DNA from: Hydractinia symbiolongicarpus
Taxonomy: Eukaryota; Cnidaria; Hydrozoa; Anthoathecata; Hydractiniidae
DNA: 64,000 nt
Direction of reading: 5' to 3'
Assembly (NCBI RefSeq): GCF_029227915.1
Contig: NC_079880.1
Coordinates: 28,949,501 to 29,013,500, forward strand
Shown here: one piece after another, positions 26,442 through 38,495 of the stretch
Layout of the letters: each line of letters starts with the position of its first letter
Numbering within the stretch: the first letter of the stretch is position 1
Position numbers and translations under genes: made by a program
Notes under the pieces: model-generated
What the model was told of the DNA's origin: nothing
The model's input: the letters and a program-made list of their open reading frames with translations, nothing else
Databases searched by the model: none

Positions 26442-29164
26442 AACCTCTTTCATTAAGCGTCTCATTAAAAATGAAAACATTTTTGAAAACTACAAGTCTC
26501 ATTCGTTCCAGTGGTGCAGAAATAATTTGAAAAATCGTTCGGGAAATGAGTTTACTCTCTGGGTACTTTCTTTGTATACTTTTGATTATACGGGCCGAGT
26601 CTAGGAGTTACGGGAAGTCGCGGGTTTTCGTTTGCCGGCGATTAAAATGCTTTTATTCAGCCTCTCATCAAAAATGAAAACATTTTTAAAAACCACAAGT
26701 CGCATGGGCTTTAGTGGTGAAATAATAATTTAAAAAATCGTTCGGGAAATGAGTTTACTCCCTGGGTACTTTCTTTGTATACTTTTGACTATACGGGCCG
26801 AGTCTGGGATTTACGGGAAATCGCAGGTTTTCGTTTGCCGGCGATTAAACTTCTTTTATTCAGCGTCTCACCAAAAATGAAAACATTTTTGAAAACTACA
26901 AGTCTCATGCGATTTAGTGGTGAAAAGATAATTTAAAAAATCGTTCTGGAAATGTTTTTACTCACAGGGTACTTTCTTTGTATACATTCGACTATACGGG
27001 ACAAGCCCGGGATTTACGGGAAATCGCAGATTTTCGTTTGCCGGCGATTAAACTTCTTTTATTCAGCGTCTCATCAAAAATGAAAACATTTTTGAAAATT
27101 ACAAGTCTCATGGGCTTTAGTGGTGAAAAGATAATTTAAAAAATCGTTCTGGAATTTACTCACAGGGTACTTTCCTTGTATACATTCGACTATACGGGAC
27201 AAGCCCGGGATTTACGGGAAATCGCAGGTTTTCGTTTGCCGGCGATTAAACTTCTTTTATTCAGCGTCTCATCAAAAATGAAAACATTTTTAAAAACTAC
27301 AAGTCTCATGCGTTTTAGTGGTGAAAAAATAATTTAAAAAATCGCTCGGGAAATGAGTTTACTCCCTGGGTACTTTCTTTGTATACTTTTGACTATATGG
27401 GCCGAGTCTGGGGTTTACGGGAAATGGCGGGTTTTCGTTTGCCGGCGATTAAACTCCTTTTCTTTAGCGTCTCATCAAAAATGAAAACATTTTTGAAAAC
27501 AACAAGTCTCATGCGATTTAGTGGTGAAGAGATAATTTAAAAAATCGTTCTGGAAATGAGTTTACTCACAGGGTACTTTCTTTGTATACATTCGACTATA
27601 CGGGACAAGCCCGGGATTTACGGGAAATCGCTGGTTTTCGTTTGCCGGCGATTAAACCTCTTTCATTAAGCGTCTCATTAAAAATGAAAACATTTTTAAA
27701 AACTACAAGTCGCATGGGCTTTAGTGGTGAAATAATAATTTAAAAAATCGTTCGGTAAATGAGTTTACTCCCTGGGTACTTTTTTTGTATACTTTTGACT
27801 TTACAGGCCGAGTCGGGAATTACGGGAAATCGCAGTTTTTCGTTTGCCGGCGATTAAACTTCTTTTATTCAGCGTCTCATCAAAAATGAAAACATTTTTG
27901 AAAACTACCAAGTCTCATGCGTTTTAGTGGTGAAAAAATAATTTAAAAAATCGTTCAGGAAATGAGTTTACTCACAGGGTACTTTCTTTGTATACATTCG
28001 ACTATACGGGACAAGCCCGGGATTTACAGGAAATCGCGGGATTTCGTTTGCCGGCGATTAAACCTCTTTCATTAAGCGTCTCATTAAAAATGAAAACATT
28101 TTTGAAAACTACAACTCTCATTCGTTCCAGTGGTGCAGAAATAATTTGAAAAATCGTTCGGGAAATGAGTTTACTCTCTGGGTACTTTCTTTGTATACTT
28201 TTGATTATACGGGCCGAGTCTAGGAGTTACGGGAAGTCGCGGGTTTTCGTTTGCCGGCGATTAAAATGCTTTTATTCAGCGTCTCATCAAAAATTAAAAC
28301 ATTTTTGAAAACTACAAGTCTCATGCGATTTAGTGGTGAAAAGATAATTTAAAAAATCGTTCTGGAAATGAGTTTACTCACAGGGTACTTTCTTTGTATA
28401 CATTCGACTATACGGGACAAGCCCGGGATTTACGGGAAATCGCAGATTTTCGTTTGCCGGCGATTAAACTTCTTTTATTCAGCGTCTCATCAAAAATGAA
28501 AACATTTTTGAAAACTACAAGTCTCATGGGCTTTAGTGGTGAAAAGATAATTTAAAAAATCGTTCTGGAATTTACTCACAGGGTACTTTCCTTGTATACA
28601 TTCGACTATACGGGACAAGCCCGGGATTTACGGGAAATCGCAGGTTTTCGTTTGCCGGTGATTAAACTTCTTTTATTCAGCGTCTCATCAAAAATGAAAA
28701 CATTTTTAAAAACTAAAAGTCTCATGCGTTTTAGTGGTGAAAAAATAATTTAAAAAATCGCTCGGGAAATGAGTTTACTCCCTGGGTACTTTCTTTGTAT
28801 ACTTTTGACTATATGGGCCGAGTCTGGGGTTTACGGGAAATGGCGGGTTTTCGTTTGCCGGCGATTAAACTCCTTTTCTTCAGCGTCTCATCAAAAATGA
28901 AAACATTTTTGAAAACAACAAGTCTCATGCGATTTAGTGGTGAAGAGATAATTTAAAAAATCGTTCTGGAAATGAGTTTACTCACAGGGTACTTTCTTTG
29001 TATACAATCGACTATACGGGACAAGCCCGGGATTTACGGGAAATCGCTGGTTTTCGTTTGCCGGCGATTAAACCTCTTTCATTAAGCGTCTCATTAAAAA
29101 TGAAAACATTTTTGAAAACTACAAGTCTCATTCGTTCCAGTGAGGCAGAAATAATTTGAAAAAT
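26442..29164. repeat. Satellite after the insert, with an 8/7-monomer duplication
   Basis: The array resumes in the right part of a B monomer (AACCTCTTTCATTAAG). E-like monomers with TTTACTCTCTGGG and GAGTCTAGGAGTTACGGG start at 26536 and 28155 (offset 1,619 bp). From 26942/28358 the offset is 1,416 bp, so the second copy lacks one type A monomer. Shared markers are GCAGATTTTCG, TTTCCTTGTATAC, GGTGAAGAG and shortened CTGGAATTTACTCAC monomers (near 27148 and 28563). Confidence 0.82.
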
Positions 29165-32100
29165 CGTTCGGGAAATGAGTTTACTTCCTGGGTACTTTCT
29201 TTGTATAATTTTGACTATACGGGCCGAGTCCAGGAGTTACCGGAAGTCGCAGGTTTTCGTTTGCCGGCGATTAAAATGCTTTTATTCAGCGTCTCATCAA
29301 AAATGAGAACATTTTTAAAAACTACAAGTCGCATGGGCTTTAGTGGTGAAATAATAATTTAAAAAATCGTTCGGGAAATGAGTTTACTCCCTGGGTACTT
29401 TTTTTGTATACTTTTTACTTTACAGGCCGAGTCCGGGATTTACGGGAAATCGCAGGTTTTCGTTTGCCGGCGCTGAAACTTCTGTTATTCAGCGTCTCAT
29501 CAAAAATGAAAACATTTTTGAAAACTACAAGTCTCATGCGTTTTAGTGGTGAAAAAATAATTTAAAAAATCGTTCTGGAAATGAGTTTACTCCCTGGGTA
29601 CTTTCTTTGTATACTTTTGACTTTACAGGCCGAGTCCGGGATTTACGGGAAATCGCAGGTTTTCGTTTGCCGGCGCTTAAACATCTTTTATTCAGCGTCT
29701 CATCAAAAAGGAAAACATTTTTGAAAACTACAAGTCTCATGCGTTTTAGTGGTGAAAAAATAATTTAAAAAATCGTTCGGGAAATGCTTTACTCCCTGGG
29801 TACTTTCTTTGTATACTTTTGACCATACGGGCCGAGTCTGGGATTTACGGGAAATCGCAGGTTTTCGTTTGCCGGCGATTAAACTTCTTTTATTCAGCGT
29901 CTCACCAAAAATGAAAACATTTTTGAAAACTACAAGTCTCATGCGATTTAGTGGTGAAAAGATAATTTAAAAAATCGTTCTGGAAATGAGTTTACTCACA
30001 GGGTACTTTCTTTGTATACATTCGACTATACGGGACAAGCCCGGTATTTACGGGAAATCGCGGGTTTTCGTTTGCCGGCGATTAAACCTCTTTCATTAAG
30101 CGTCTCATTAAAAATGAAAACATTTTTGAAAACTACAAGTCTCATGCGTTTTAGTGGTGAAAAAATAATTTAAAAAATCGTTCTGGAAATGAGTTTACTC
30201 CCTGGGTACTTTCTTTGTATACTTTTGACTTTACAGGCCGAGTCCGGGATTTACGGGAAATCGCAGGTTTTCGTTTGCCGGCGCTTAAACATCTTTTATT
30301 CAGCGTCTCATCAAAAATGAAAACATTTTTCAAAACTACAAGTCTCATGCGTTTTAGTGGTGAAAAAATAATTTAAAAAATCGTTCGGGAAATGAGTTTA
30401 CTCCCTGGGTACTTTCTTTGTATACTTTTGACCATACGGGCCGAGTCTGGGATTTACGGGAAATCGCAGGTTTTCGTTTGCCGGCGATTAAACTTCTTTT
30501 ATTCAGCGTCTCACCAAAAATGAAAACATTTTTGAAAACTACAAGTCTCATGCGATTTAGTGGTGAAAAGATAATTTAAAAAATCGTTCTGGAAATGAGT
30601 TTACTCACAGGGTACTTTCTTTGTATACATTCGACTATACGGGACAAGCCCGGGATTTACGGGAAATCGCGGGTTTTCGTTTGCCGGCGATTAAACCTCT
30701 TTCATTAAGCGTCTCATTAAAAATGAAAACATTTTTAAAAACTACAAGTCTCATTCGTTCCAGTGGTGCAGAAATAATTTGAAAAATCGTTCGGGAAATG
30801 AGTTTACTCCCTGGGTACTTTCTTTGTATACTTTTGACTTTACAGGCCGAGTCCGGGATTTACGGGAAATCGCAGGTTTTCGTTTGCCGGCGCTTAAACA
30901 TCTTTTATTCAGCGTCTCATCAAAAATGAAAACATTTTTGAAAACTACAAGTCTCATGCGTTTTAGTGGTGAAAAAATAATTTAAAAAATCGTTCGGGAA
31001 ATGAGTTTACTCCCTGGGTACTTTCTTTGTATACTTTTGACCATACGGGCCGAGTCTGGGATTTACGGGAAATCGCAGGTTTTCGTTTGCCGGCGATTAA
31101 ACTTCTTTTATTCAGCGTCTCACCAAAAATGAAAACATTTTTGAAAACTACAAGTCTCATGCGATTTAGTGGTGAAAAGATAATTTAAAAAATCGTTCTG
31201 GAAATGAGTTTACTCACAGGGTACTTTCTTTGTATACATTCGACTATACGGGACAAGCCCGGGATTTACGGGAAATCGCGGGTTTTCGTTTGCCGGCGAT
31301 TAAACCTCTTTCATTAAGCGTCTCATTAAAAATGAAAACATTTTTGAAAACTACAAGTCTCATGCGCTTTAGTGGTGAAAAAATAATTTAAAAAATCGTT
31401 CTGGAAATGAGTTTACTCCCTGGGTACTTTCTTTGTATACTTTTGACTTTACAGGCCGAGTCCGGGATTTACGGGAAATCGCAGGTTTTCGTTTGCCGGC
31501 GCTTAAACATCTTTTATTCAGCGTCTCACCAAAAATGAAAACATTTTTGAAAACTACAAGTCTCATGCGATTTAGTGGTGAAAAGATAATTTAAAAAATC
31601 GTTCTGGAAATGAGTTTACTCACAGGGTACTTTCTTTGTATACATTCGACTATACGGGACAAGCCCGGGATTTACGGGAAATCGCAGATTTTCGTTTGCC
31701 GGCGATTAAACTTCTTTTATTCAGCGTCTCATCAAAAATGAAAACATTTTTGAAAACTACAAGTCTCATGGGCTTTAGTGGTGAAGATAATTTAAAAAAT
31801 CGTTCTGGAATTTACTCACAGGGTACTTTCCTTGTATACATTCGACTATACGGGACAAGCCCGGGATTTACGGGAAATCGCAGGTTTTCGTTTGCCGGCG
31901 ATTAAACTTCTTTTATTCAGCGTCTCATCAAAAATGAAAACATTTTTAAAAACTACAAGTCTCATGCGTTTTAGTGGTGAAAAAATAATTTAAAAAATCG
32001 CTCGGGAAATGAGTTTACTCCCTGGGTACTTTCTTTGTATACTTTTGACTATATGGGCTGAGTCTGGGGTTTACGGGAAATGGCGGGTTTTCGTTTGCCG

Positions 32101-35100
32101 GCGATTAAACTCCTTTTCTTCAGCGTCTCATCAAAAATGAAAACATTTTTGAAAACAACAAGTCTCATGCGATTTAGTGGTGAAGAGATAATTTAAAAAA
32201 TCGTTCTGGAAATGAGTTTACTCACTGGGTACTTTCTTTGTATACATTCGACTATACGGGACAAGCCCGGGATTTACGGAAAATCGCTGGTTTTCGTTTG
32301 CCGGCGATTAAACCTCTTTCATTAAGCGTCTCATTAAAAATGAAAACATTTTTGAAAACAACAAGTCTCATGCGATTTAGTGGTGAAGAGATAATTTGAA
32401 AAATCGTTCGGGAAATGAGTTTACTTCCTGGGTACTTTCTTTGTATAATTTTGACTGTACGGGCCGAGTCCAGGAGTTACCGGAAGTCGCAGGTTTTCGT
32501 TTGCCGGCGATTAAAATGCTTTTATTCAGCGTCTCATCAAAAATGAGAACATTTTTAAAAACTACAAGTCGCATGGGCTTTAGTGGTGAAATAATAATTT
32601 AAAAAATCGTTCGGGAAATGAGTTTACTCCCTGGGTACTTTTTTTGTATACTTTTGACTTTACAGGCCGAGTCCGGGATTTACGGGAAATTGCAGGTTTT
32701 CGTTTGCCGGCGCTGAAACTTCTGTTATTCAGCGTCTCATCAAAAATGAAAACATTTTTGAAAACTACAAGTCTCATGCGTTTTAGTGGTGAAAAAATAA
32801 TTTAAAAAATCGTTCTGGAAATGAGTTTACTCCCTGGGTACTTTCTTTGTATACTTTTGACTTTACAGGCCGAGTCCGGGATTTACGGGAAATCGCAGGT
32901 TTTCGTTTGCCGGCGCTTAAACATCTTTTATTCAGCGTCTCATCAAAAAGGAAAAGATTTTTGAAAACTACAAGTCTCATGCGTTTTAGTGGTGAAAAAA
33001 TAATTTAAAAAATCGTTCGGGAAATGAGTTTACTCCCTGGGTACTTTCTTTGTATACTTTTGACCATACGGGCTGAGTCTGGGATTTACGGGAAATCGCA
33101 TGTTTTCGTTTGCCGGCGATTAAACTTCTTCTATTCAGCGTCTCACCAAAAATGAAAACATTTTTGAAAACTACAAGTCTCATGCGATTTAGTGGTGAAA
33201 AGATAATTTAAAAAATCGTTCTGGAAATGAGTTTACTCACAGGGTACTTTCTTTGTATACATTCGACTATACGAGACAAGCCCGGGATTTACGGGAAATC
33301 GCGGGTTTTCGTTTGCCGGCGATTAAACCTCTTTCATTAAGCGTCTCATTAAAAATGAAAACATTTTTGAAAACTACAAGTCTCATGCGTTTTAGTGGTG
33401 AAAAAATAATTTAAAAAATCGTTCTGGAAATGAGTTTACTCCCTGGGTACTTTCTTTGTATACTTTTGACTTTACAGGCCGAGTCCGGGATTTACGGGAA
33501 ATCGCAGGTTTTCGTTTGCCGGCGCTTAAACATCTTTTATTCAGCGTCTCATCAAAAATGAAAACATTTTTGAAAACTACAAGTCTCATGCGTTTTAGTG
33601 GTGAAAAAATAATTTAAAAAATCGTTCGGGAAATGAGTTTACTCCCTGGGTACTTTCTTTGTATACTTTTGACCATACGGGCCGAGTCTGGGATTTACGG
33701 GAAATCGCAGGTTTTCGTTTGCCGGCGATTAAACTTCTTTTATTCCGCGTCTCACCAAAAATGAAAACATTTTTGAAAACTACAAGTCTCGTGCGATTTA
33801 GTGGTGAAAAGATAATTTAAAAAATCGTTCTGGAAATGAGTTTACTCACAGGGTACTTTCTTTGTATACATTCGACTATACGGGACAAGCCCGGGATTTA
33901 CGGGAAATCGCGGGTTTTCGTTTGCCGGCGATTAAACCTCTTTCATTAAGCGTCTCATTAAAAATGAAAACATTTTTAAAAACTACAAGTCTCATTCGTT
34001 CAAGTGGTGCAGAAATAATTTGAAAAATCGTTCGGGAAATGAGTTTACTCCCTGGGTACTTTCTTTGTATACTTTTGACTTTACAGGCCGAGTCCGGGAT
34101 TTACGGGAAATCGCAGGTTTTCGTTTGCCGGCGCTTAAACATCTTTTAGTCAGCGTCTCATCAAAAATGAAAACATTTTTGAAAACTACAAGTCTCATGC
34201 GTTTTAGTGGTGAAAAAATAATTTAAAAAATCGTTCGGGAAATGAGTTTACTCCATGGGTACTTTCTTTGTATACTTTTGACCATACGGTCCGAGTCTGG
34301 GATTTACGGGAAATCGCAGGTTTTCGTTTGCCGGCGATTAAACTTCTTTTATTCAGCGTCTCATCAAAAATGAAAACATTTTTGAAAACTACAAGTCTCA
34401 TGCGATTTAGTGGTGAAAAGATAATTTAAAAAATCGTTCTGGAAATGAGTTTACTCACAGGGTACTTTCTTTGTATACATTCGACTATACGGGACAAGCC
34501 CGGGATTTACGGGAAATCGCGGGTTTTCGTTTGCCGGCGATTAAACCTCTTTCATTAAGCGTCTCATTAAAAATGAAAACATTTTTGAAAACTACAAGTC
34601 TCATGCGCTTTAGTGGTGAAAAAATAATTTAAAAAATCGTTCTGGAAATGAGTTTACTCCCTGGGTACTTTCTTTGTATACTTTTGACTTTACAGTCCGA
34701 GTCCGGGATTTACGGGAAATCGCAGGTTTTCGTTTGCCGGCGCTTAAACATCTTTTATTCAGCGTCTCATCAAAAATGAAAACATTTCTGAAAACTACAA
34801 GTCTCATGCGTTTTAGTGGTGAAAAAATAATTTAAAAAATCGTTCGGGAAATGAGTTTACTCCCTGGGTACTTTCTTTGTATACTTTTGACCATACGGGC
34901 GGAGTCTGGGATTTACGGGAAATCGCAGGTTTTCGTTTGCCGGCGATTAAACTTCTTTTATTCAGCGTCTCACCAAAAATGAAAACATTTTTGAAAACTA
35001 CAAGTCTCATGCGATTTAGTGGTGAAAAGATAATTTAAAAAATCGATCTGGAAATGAGTTTACTCACAGGGTACTTTCTTTGTATACATTCGACTATACG

Positions 35101-35652
35101 GGACAAGCCCGGGATTTACGGGAAATCGCGGGTTTTCGTTTGCCGGCGATTAAACCTCTTTCATTAAGCGTCTCATTAAAAATGAAAACATTTTTAAAAA
35201 CTACAAGTCTCATTCGTTCCAGTGGTGCAGAAATAATTTGAAAAATCGTTCGGGAAATGAGTTTACTCCCTGGGTACTTTCTTTGTATACTTTTGACTAT
35301 ACGGGCCGAGCCTGGGATTTACGGGAAATCGCAGGTTTTCGTTTGCCGGCGATTAAACTTCTTTTATTCAGCGTCTCACCAAAAATGAAAACATTTTTGA
35401 AAACTACAAGTCTCATGCGATTTAGTGGTGAAAAGATAATTTAAAAAATCGTTCTGGAAATGAGTTTACTCACAGGGTACTTTCTTTGTATACATTGGAC
35501 TATACGGGACAAGCCCGGGATTTACGGGAAATCGCTGGTTTTCGTTTGCCGGCGATTAAACCTCTTTCATTAAGCGTCTCATTAAAAATGAAAACATTTT
35601 TGAAAACTACAAGTCTCATTCGTTCCAGTGGTGCAGAAATAATTTGAAAAAT
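29165..35652. repeat. Two 16-monomer blocks built on a 609-bp C-F-B trimer
   Basis: Blocks 29165-32404 (3,240 bp) and 32405-35652 (3,248 bp) each start with an E monomer carrying GAGTTACCGGAAG or an equivalent. Their first 11 or so monomers match at an offset of 3,240-3,241 bp (29543/32783, 30151/33392, 30779/34020, 31369/34610). The last monomers differ: the first block ends with GCAGATTTTCG and TATGGGCTG types, the second with F-B-A-B. Within each block the C-F-B trimer recurs about every 609 bp. Confidence 0.83.
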
Positions 35653-38495
35653 CGTTCGGGAAATGAGTTTACTTCCTGGGTACTTTCTTTGTATACTTTT
35701 GACTATACGGGCCGAGTCCAGGTGTTACGGGAAGTCGCGGGTTTTCGTTTGCCGGCGATTAAAATGCTTTTATTCAGCGTCTCATCAAAAATGAGAACAT
35801 TTTTAAAAACTACAAGTCGCATGGGCTTTAGTGGTGAAATAATAATTTAAAAAATCGTTCGGGAAATGTGTTTACTCCCTGGGTACTTTCTTTGTATACT
35901 TTTGACCATACGGGCCGAGTCTGGGATTTACGGGAAATCGCAGGTTTTCGTTTGCCGGCGATTAAACTTGTTTTATTCAGCGTCTCACCAAAAATGAAAA
36001 CATTTTTGAAAACTACAAGTCTCATGCGATTTAGTGGTGAAAAGATAATTTAAAAAATCGTTCTGGAAATGAGTTTACTCACAGGGTACTTTCTTTGTAT
36101 ACATTCGACTATACGGGACAAGCCCGGGATTTACGGGAAATCGCAGGTTTTCGTTTGCCGGCGATTAAACCTCTTTCATTAAGCGTCTCATTAAAAATGA
36201 AAACATTTTTGAAAACTACAAGTCTCATGCGTTTTAGTGGTGAAAAAATAATTTAAAAAATCGTTCTGGAAATGAGTTTACTGCCTGGGTACTTTCTTTG
36301 TATACTTTTGACTTTACAGGCCGAGTCCGGGATTTACGGGAAATCGCAGGTTTTCGTTTGCCGGCGCTTAAACATCTTTTATTCAGCGTCTCATCAAAAA
36401 TGAAAACATTTTTGAAAACTACAAGTCTCATGCGTTTTAGTGGTGAAAAAATAATTTAAAAAATCGTTCGGGAAATGAGTTTACTCCCTGGGTACTTTCT
36501 TTGTATACTTTTGACCATACGGGCCGAGTCTGGGATTTACGGGAAATCGCAGGTTTTCGTTTGCCGGCGATTAAACTTCTTTTATTCAGCGTCTCACCAA
36601 AAATGAAAACATTTTTGAAAACTACAAGTCTCATGCGATTTAGTGGTGAAAAGATAATTTAAAAAATCGTTCTGGAAATGAGTTTACTCACAGGGTACTT
36701 TCTTTGTATACATTCGATTATGCGGGACAAGCCCGGGATTTACGGGAAATCGCGGGTTTTCGTTTGCCGGCGATTAAACCTCTTTCATTAAGCGTCTCAT
36801 TAAAAATGAAAACATTTTTAAAAACTACAAGTCTCATTCGTTCCAGTGGTGCAGAAATAATTTGAAAAATCGTTCGGGAAATGCGTTTACTCCCTGGGTA
36901 CTTTCTTTGTATACTTTTGACTATACGGGCCGAGTCTGGGATTTACGGGAAATCGCAGGTTTTCGTTTGCCGGCGATTAAACTTCTTTTATTCAGCGTCT
37001 CACCAAAAATGAAAACATTTTTGAAAACTACAAGTCTCATGCGATTTAGTGGTGAAAAGATAATTTAAAAAATTGTTCTGGAAATGAGTTTACTCACAGG
37101 GTACTTTCTTTGTATACATTCGACTATACGGGACAAGCCCGGGATTTACGGGAAATCGCTGGTTTTCGTTTGCCGGCGATTAAACCTCTTTCATTAAGCG
37201 TCTCAATAAAAATGAAAACATTTTTGAAAATTACAAGTCTCATTCGTTCCAGTGGTGCAGAAATAATTTAAAAAATCGTTCGGGAAATGAGTTTACTTCC
37301 TGGGTACTTTCTTTGTATACTTTTGACTATACGGGCCGAGTCCAGGTGTTACGGGAAGTCGCGGGTTTTCGTTTGCCGGCGATTAAAATGCTTTTATTCA
37401 GCGTCTCATCAAAAATGAGAACATTTTTAAAAACTACAAGTCGCATGGGTTTTAGTGGTGAAATAATAATTTAAAAAATCGTTCGGGAAATGTGTTTACT
37501 CCCTGGGTACTTTTTTTGTATACTTTTGACTTTACAGGCCGAGTCCGGGATTTACGGGAAATCGCAGGTTTTCGTTTGCCGGCGCTTAAACTTCTTTTAT
37601 TCAGCGTCTCATCAAATATGAAAACATTTTTAAAAACTACAAGTCTCATGGGCTTTAGTGGTGAAAAGATAATTTAAAAAATCGGTCTGGAAATGAGTTT
37701 ACTCACAGGGTACTTCCTTTGTATACATTCAACTATACGGGACAAGCCCGGGATTTACGGGAAATCGCTGGTTTTCGTTTGCTGGCGATTAAACCTCTTT
37801 CATTAAGCGTCTCATTAAAAATGAAAACATTTTTGAAAACTACAAGTCTCATTCGTTCCAGTGGTGCAGAAATAATTTGAAAATTCGTTCGGGAAATGAG
37901 TTTACTTCCTGGGTACTTTCTTTATATACTTTTGACTATACGGGCCGAGTCCAGGAGTTACGGGAAGTCGCGGGTTTTCGTTTGCCGGCGATTAAAATGC
38001 TTTTATTCAGCGTCTCATCAAAAATGAGAAGGTTTTTAAAGACTACAAGTCGCATGGGCTTTAGTGGTGAAATAATAATTTAAAAAATCGTTCGGGAAAT
38101 GAGTTTACTCCCTGGGTACTTTTTTGTATACTTTTGACTTTACAGGCCGAGTCCGGGATTTACGGGAAATCGCAGGTTTTCGTTTGCCGGCACTAAAACT
38201 TCTTTTATTCAGCGTCTCATCAAAAATGAAAACATTTTTAAAAACTACAAGTCTCATGGGCTTTAGTGGTGAAATAATAATTAAAAAAATCGTTCGGGAA
38301 ATGAGTTTACTCCCTGGGTACTTTTTTTGTATACTTTTGACTTTGCAGGCCGAGTCCGGGATTTACGGGAAATCGCAGGTTTTCGTTTGCCGGCGCTGAA
38401 ACTTCTTTTATTCAGCGTCTCATCAAAAATGAAAACATTTTTGAAAACTACAAGTCTCATGCGTTTTAGTGGTGAAAAAATAATTTAAAAAATCG
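35247..38495. repeat. 8-monomer repeat (1,624 bp) followed by E-C units at 609 bp
   Basis: The A monomer at 35247 recurs at 36871, and the E monomer at 35653 recurs at 37277, both at 1,624 bp. A further E copy lies 609 bp on at 37886. E monomers are followed by C monomers with GAAATGTGTTTAC. Between 37.5 and 38.5 kb the trimer phase breaks down into C-type monomers with GCTTAAACTTC or GCTGAAACTTC. Confidence 0.78.

Larger units (their letters stand above)
25460..26530 (+). pseudogene. Chimeric satellite-RT open reading frame (not a real gene)
   Basis: The frame is open from just after a TGA at 25457 to the TGA at 26528. It reads about 23 satellite codons (ending SLYTFD), about 304 RT codons, then about 29 satellite codons (from PLSLSVSLKMK). 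The satellite frame is the same on both sides, because 913 bp gained minus 58 bp lost is 855 bp, a multiple of three. There is no ATG before 25808; the first in-frame start-like codon is TTG at 25514. There is no promoter, polyadenylation signal or splice context, and the RT is truncated. I regard it as an open frame formed by the insertion. Confidence 0.8.

Noticed and set aside
25515-26460. Target-site duplication and poly(A) tail around the RT fragment
   Set aside because: The flanks are CATTCGAC on the left and AACCTCTTT on the right, with no direct repeat beyond one or two bases and no A-run at the right end.
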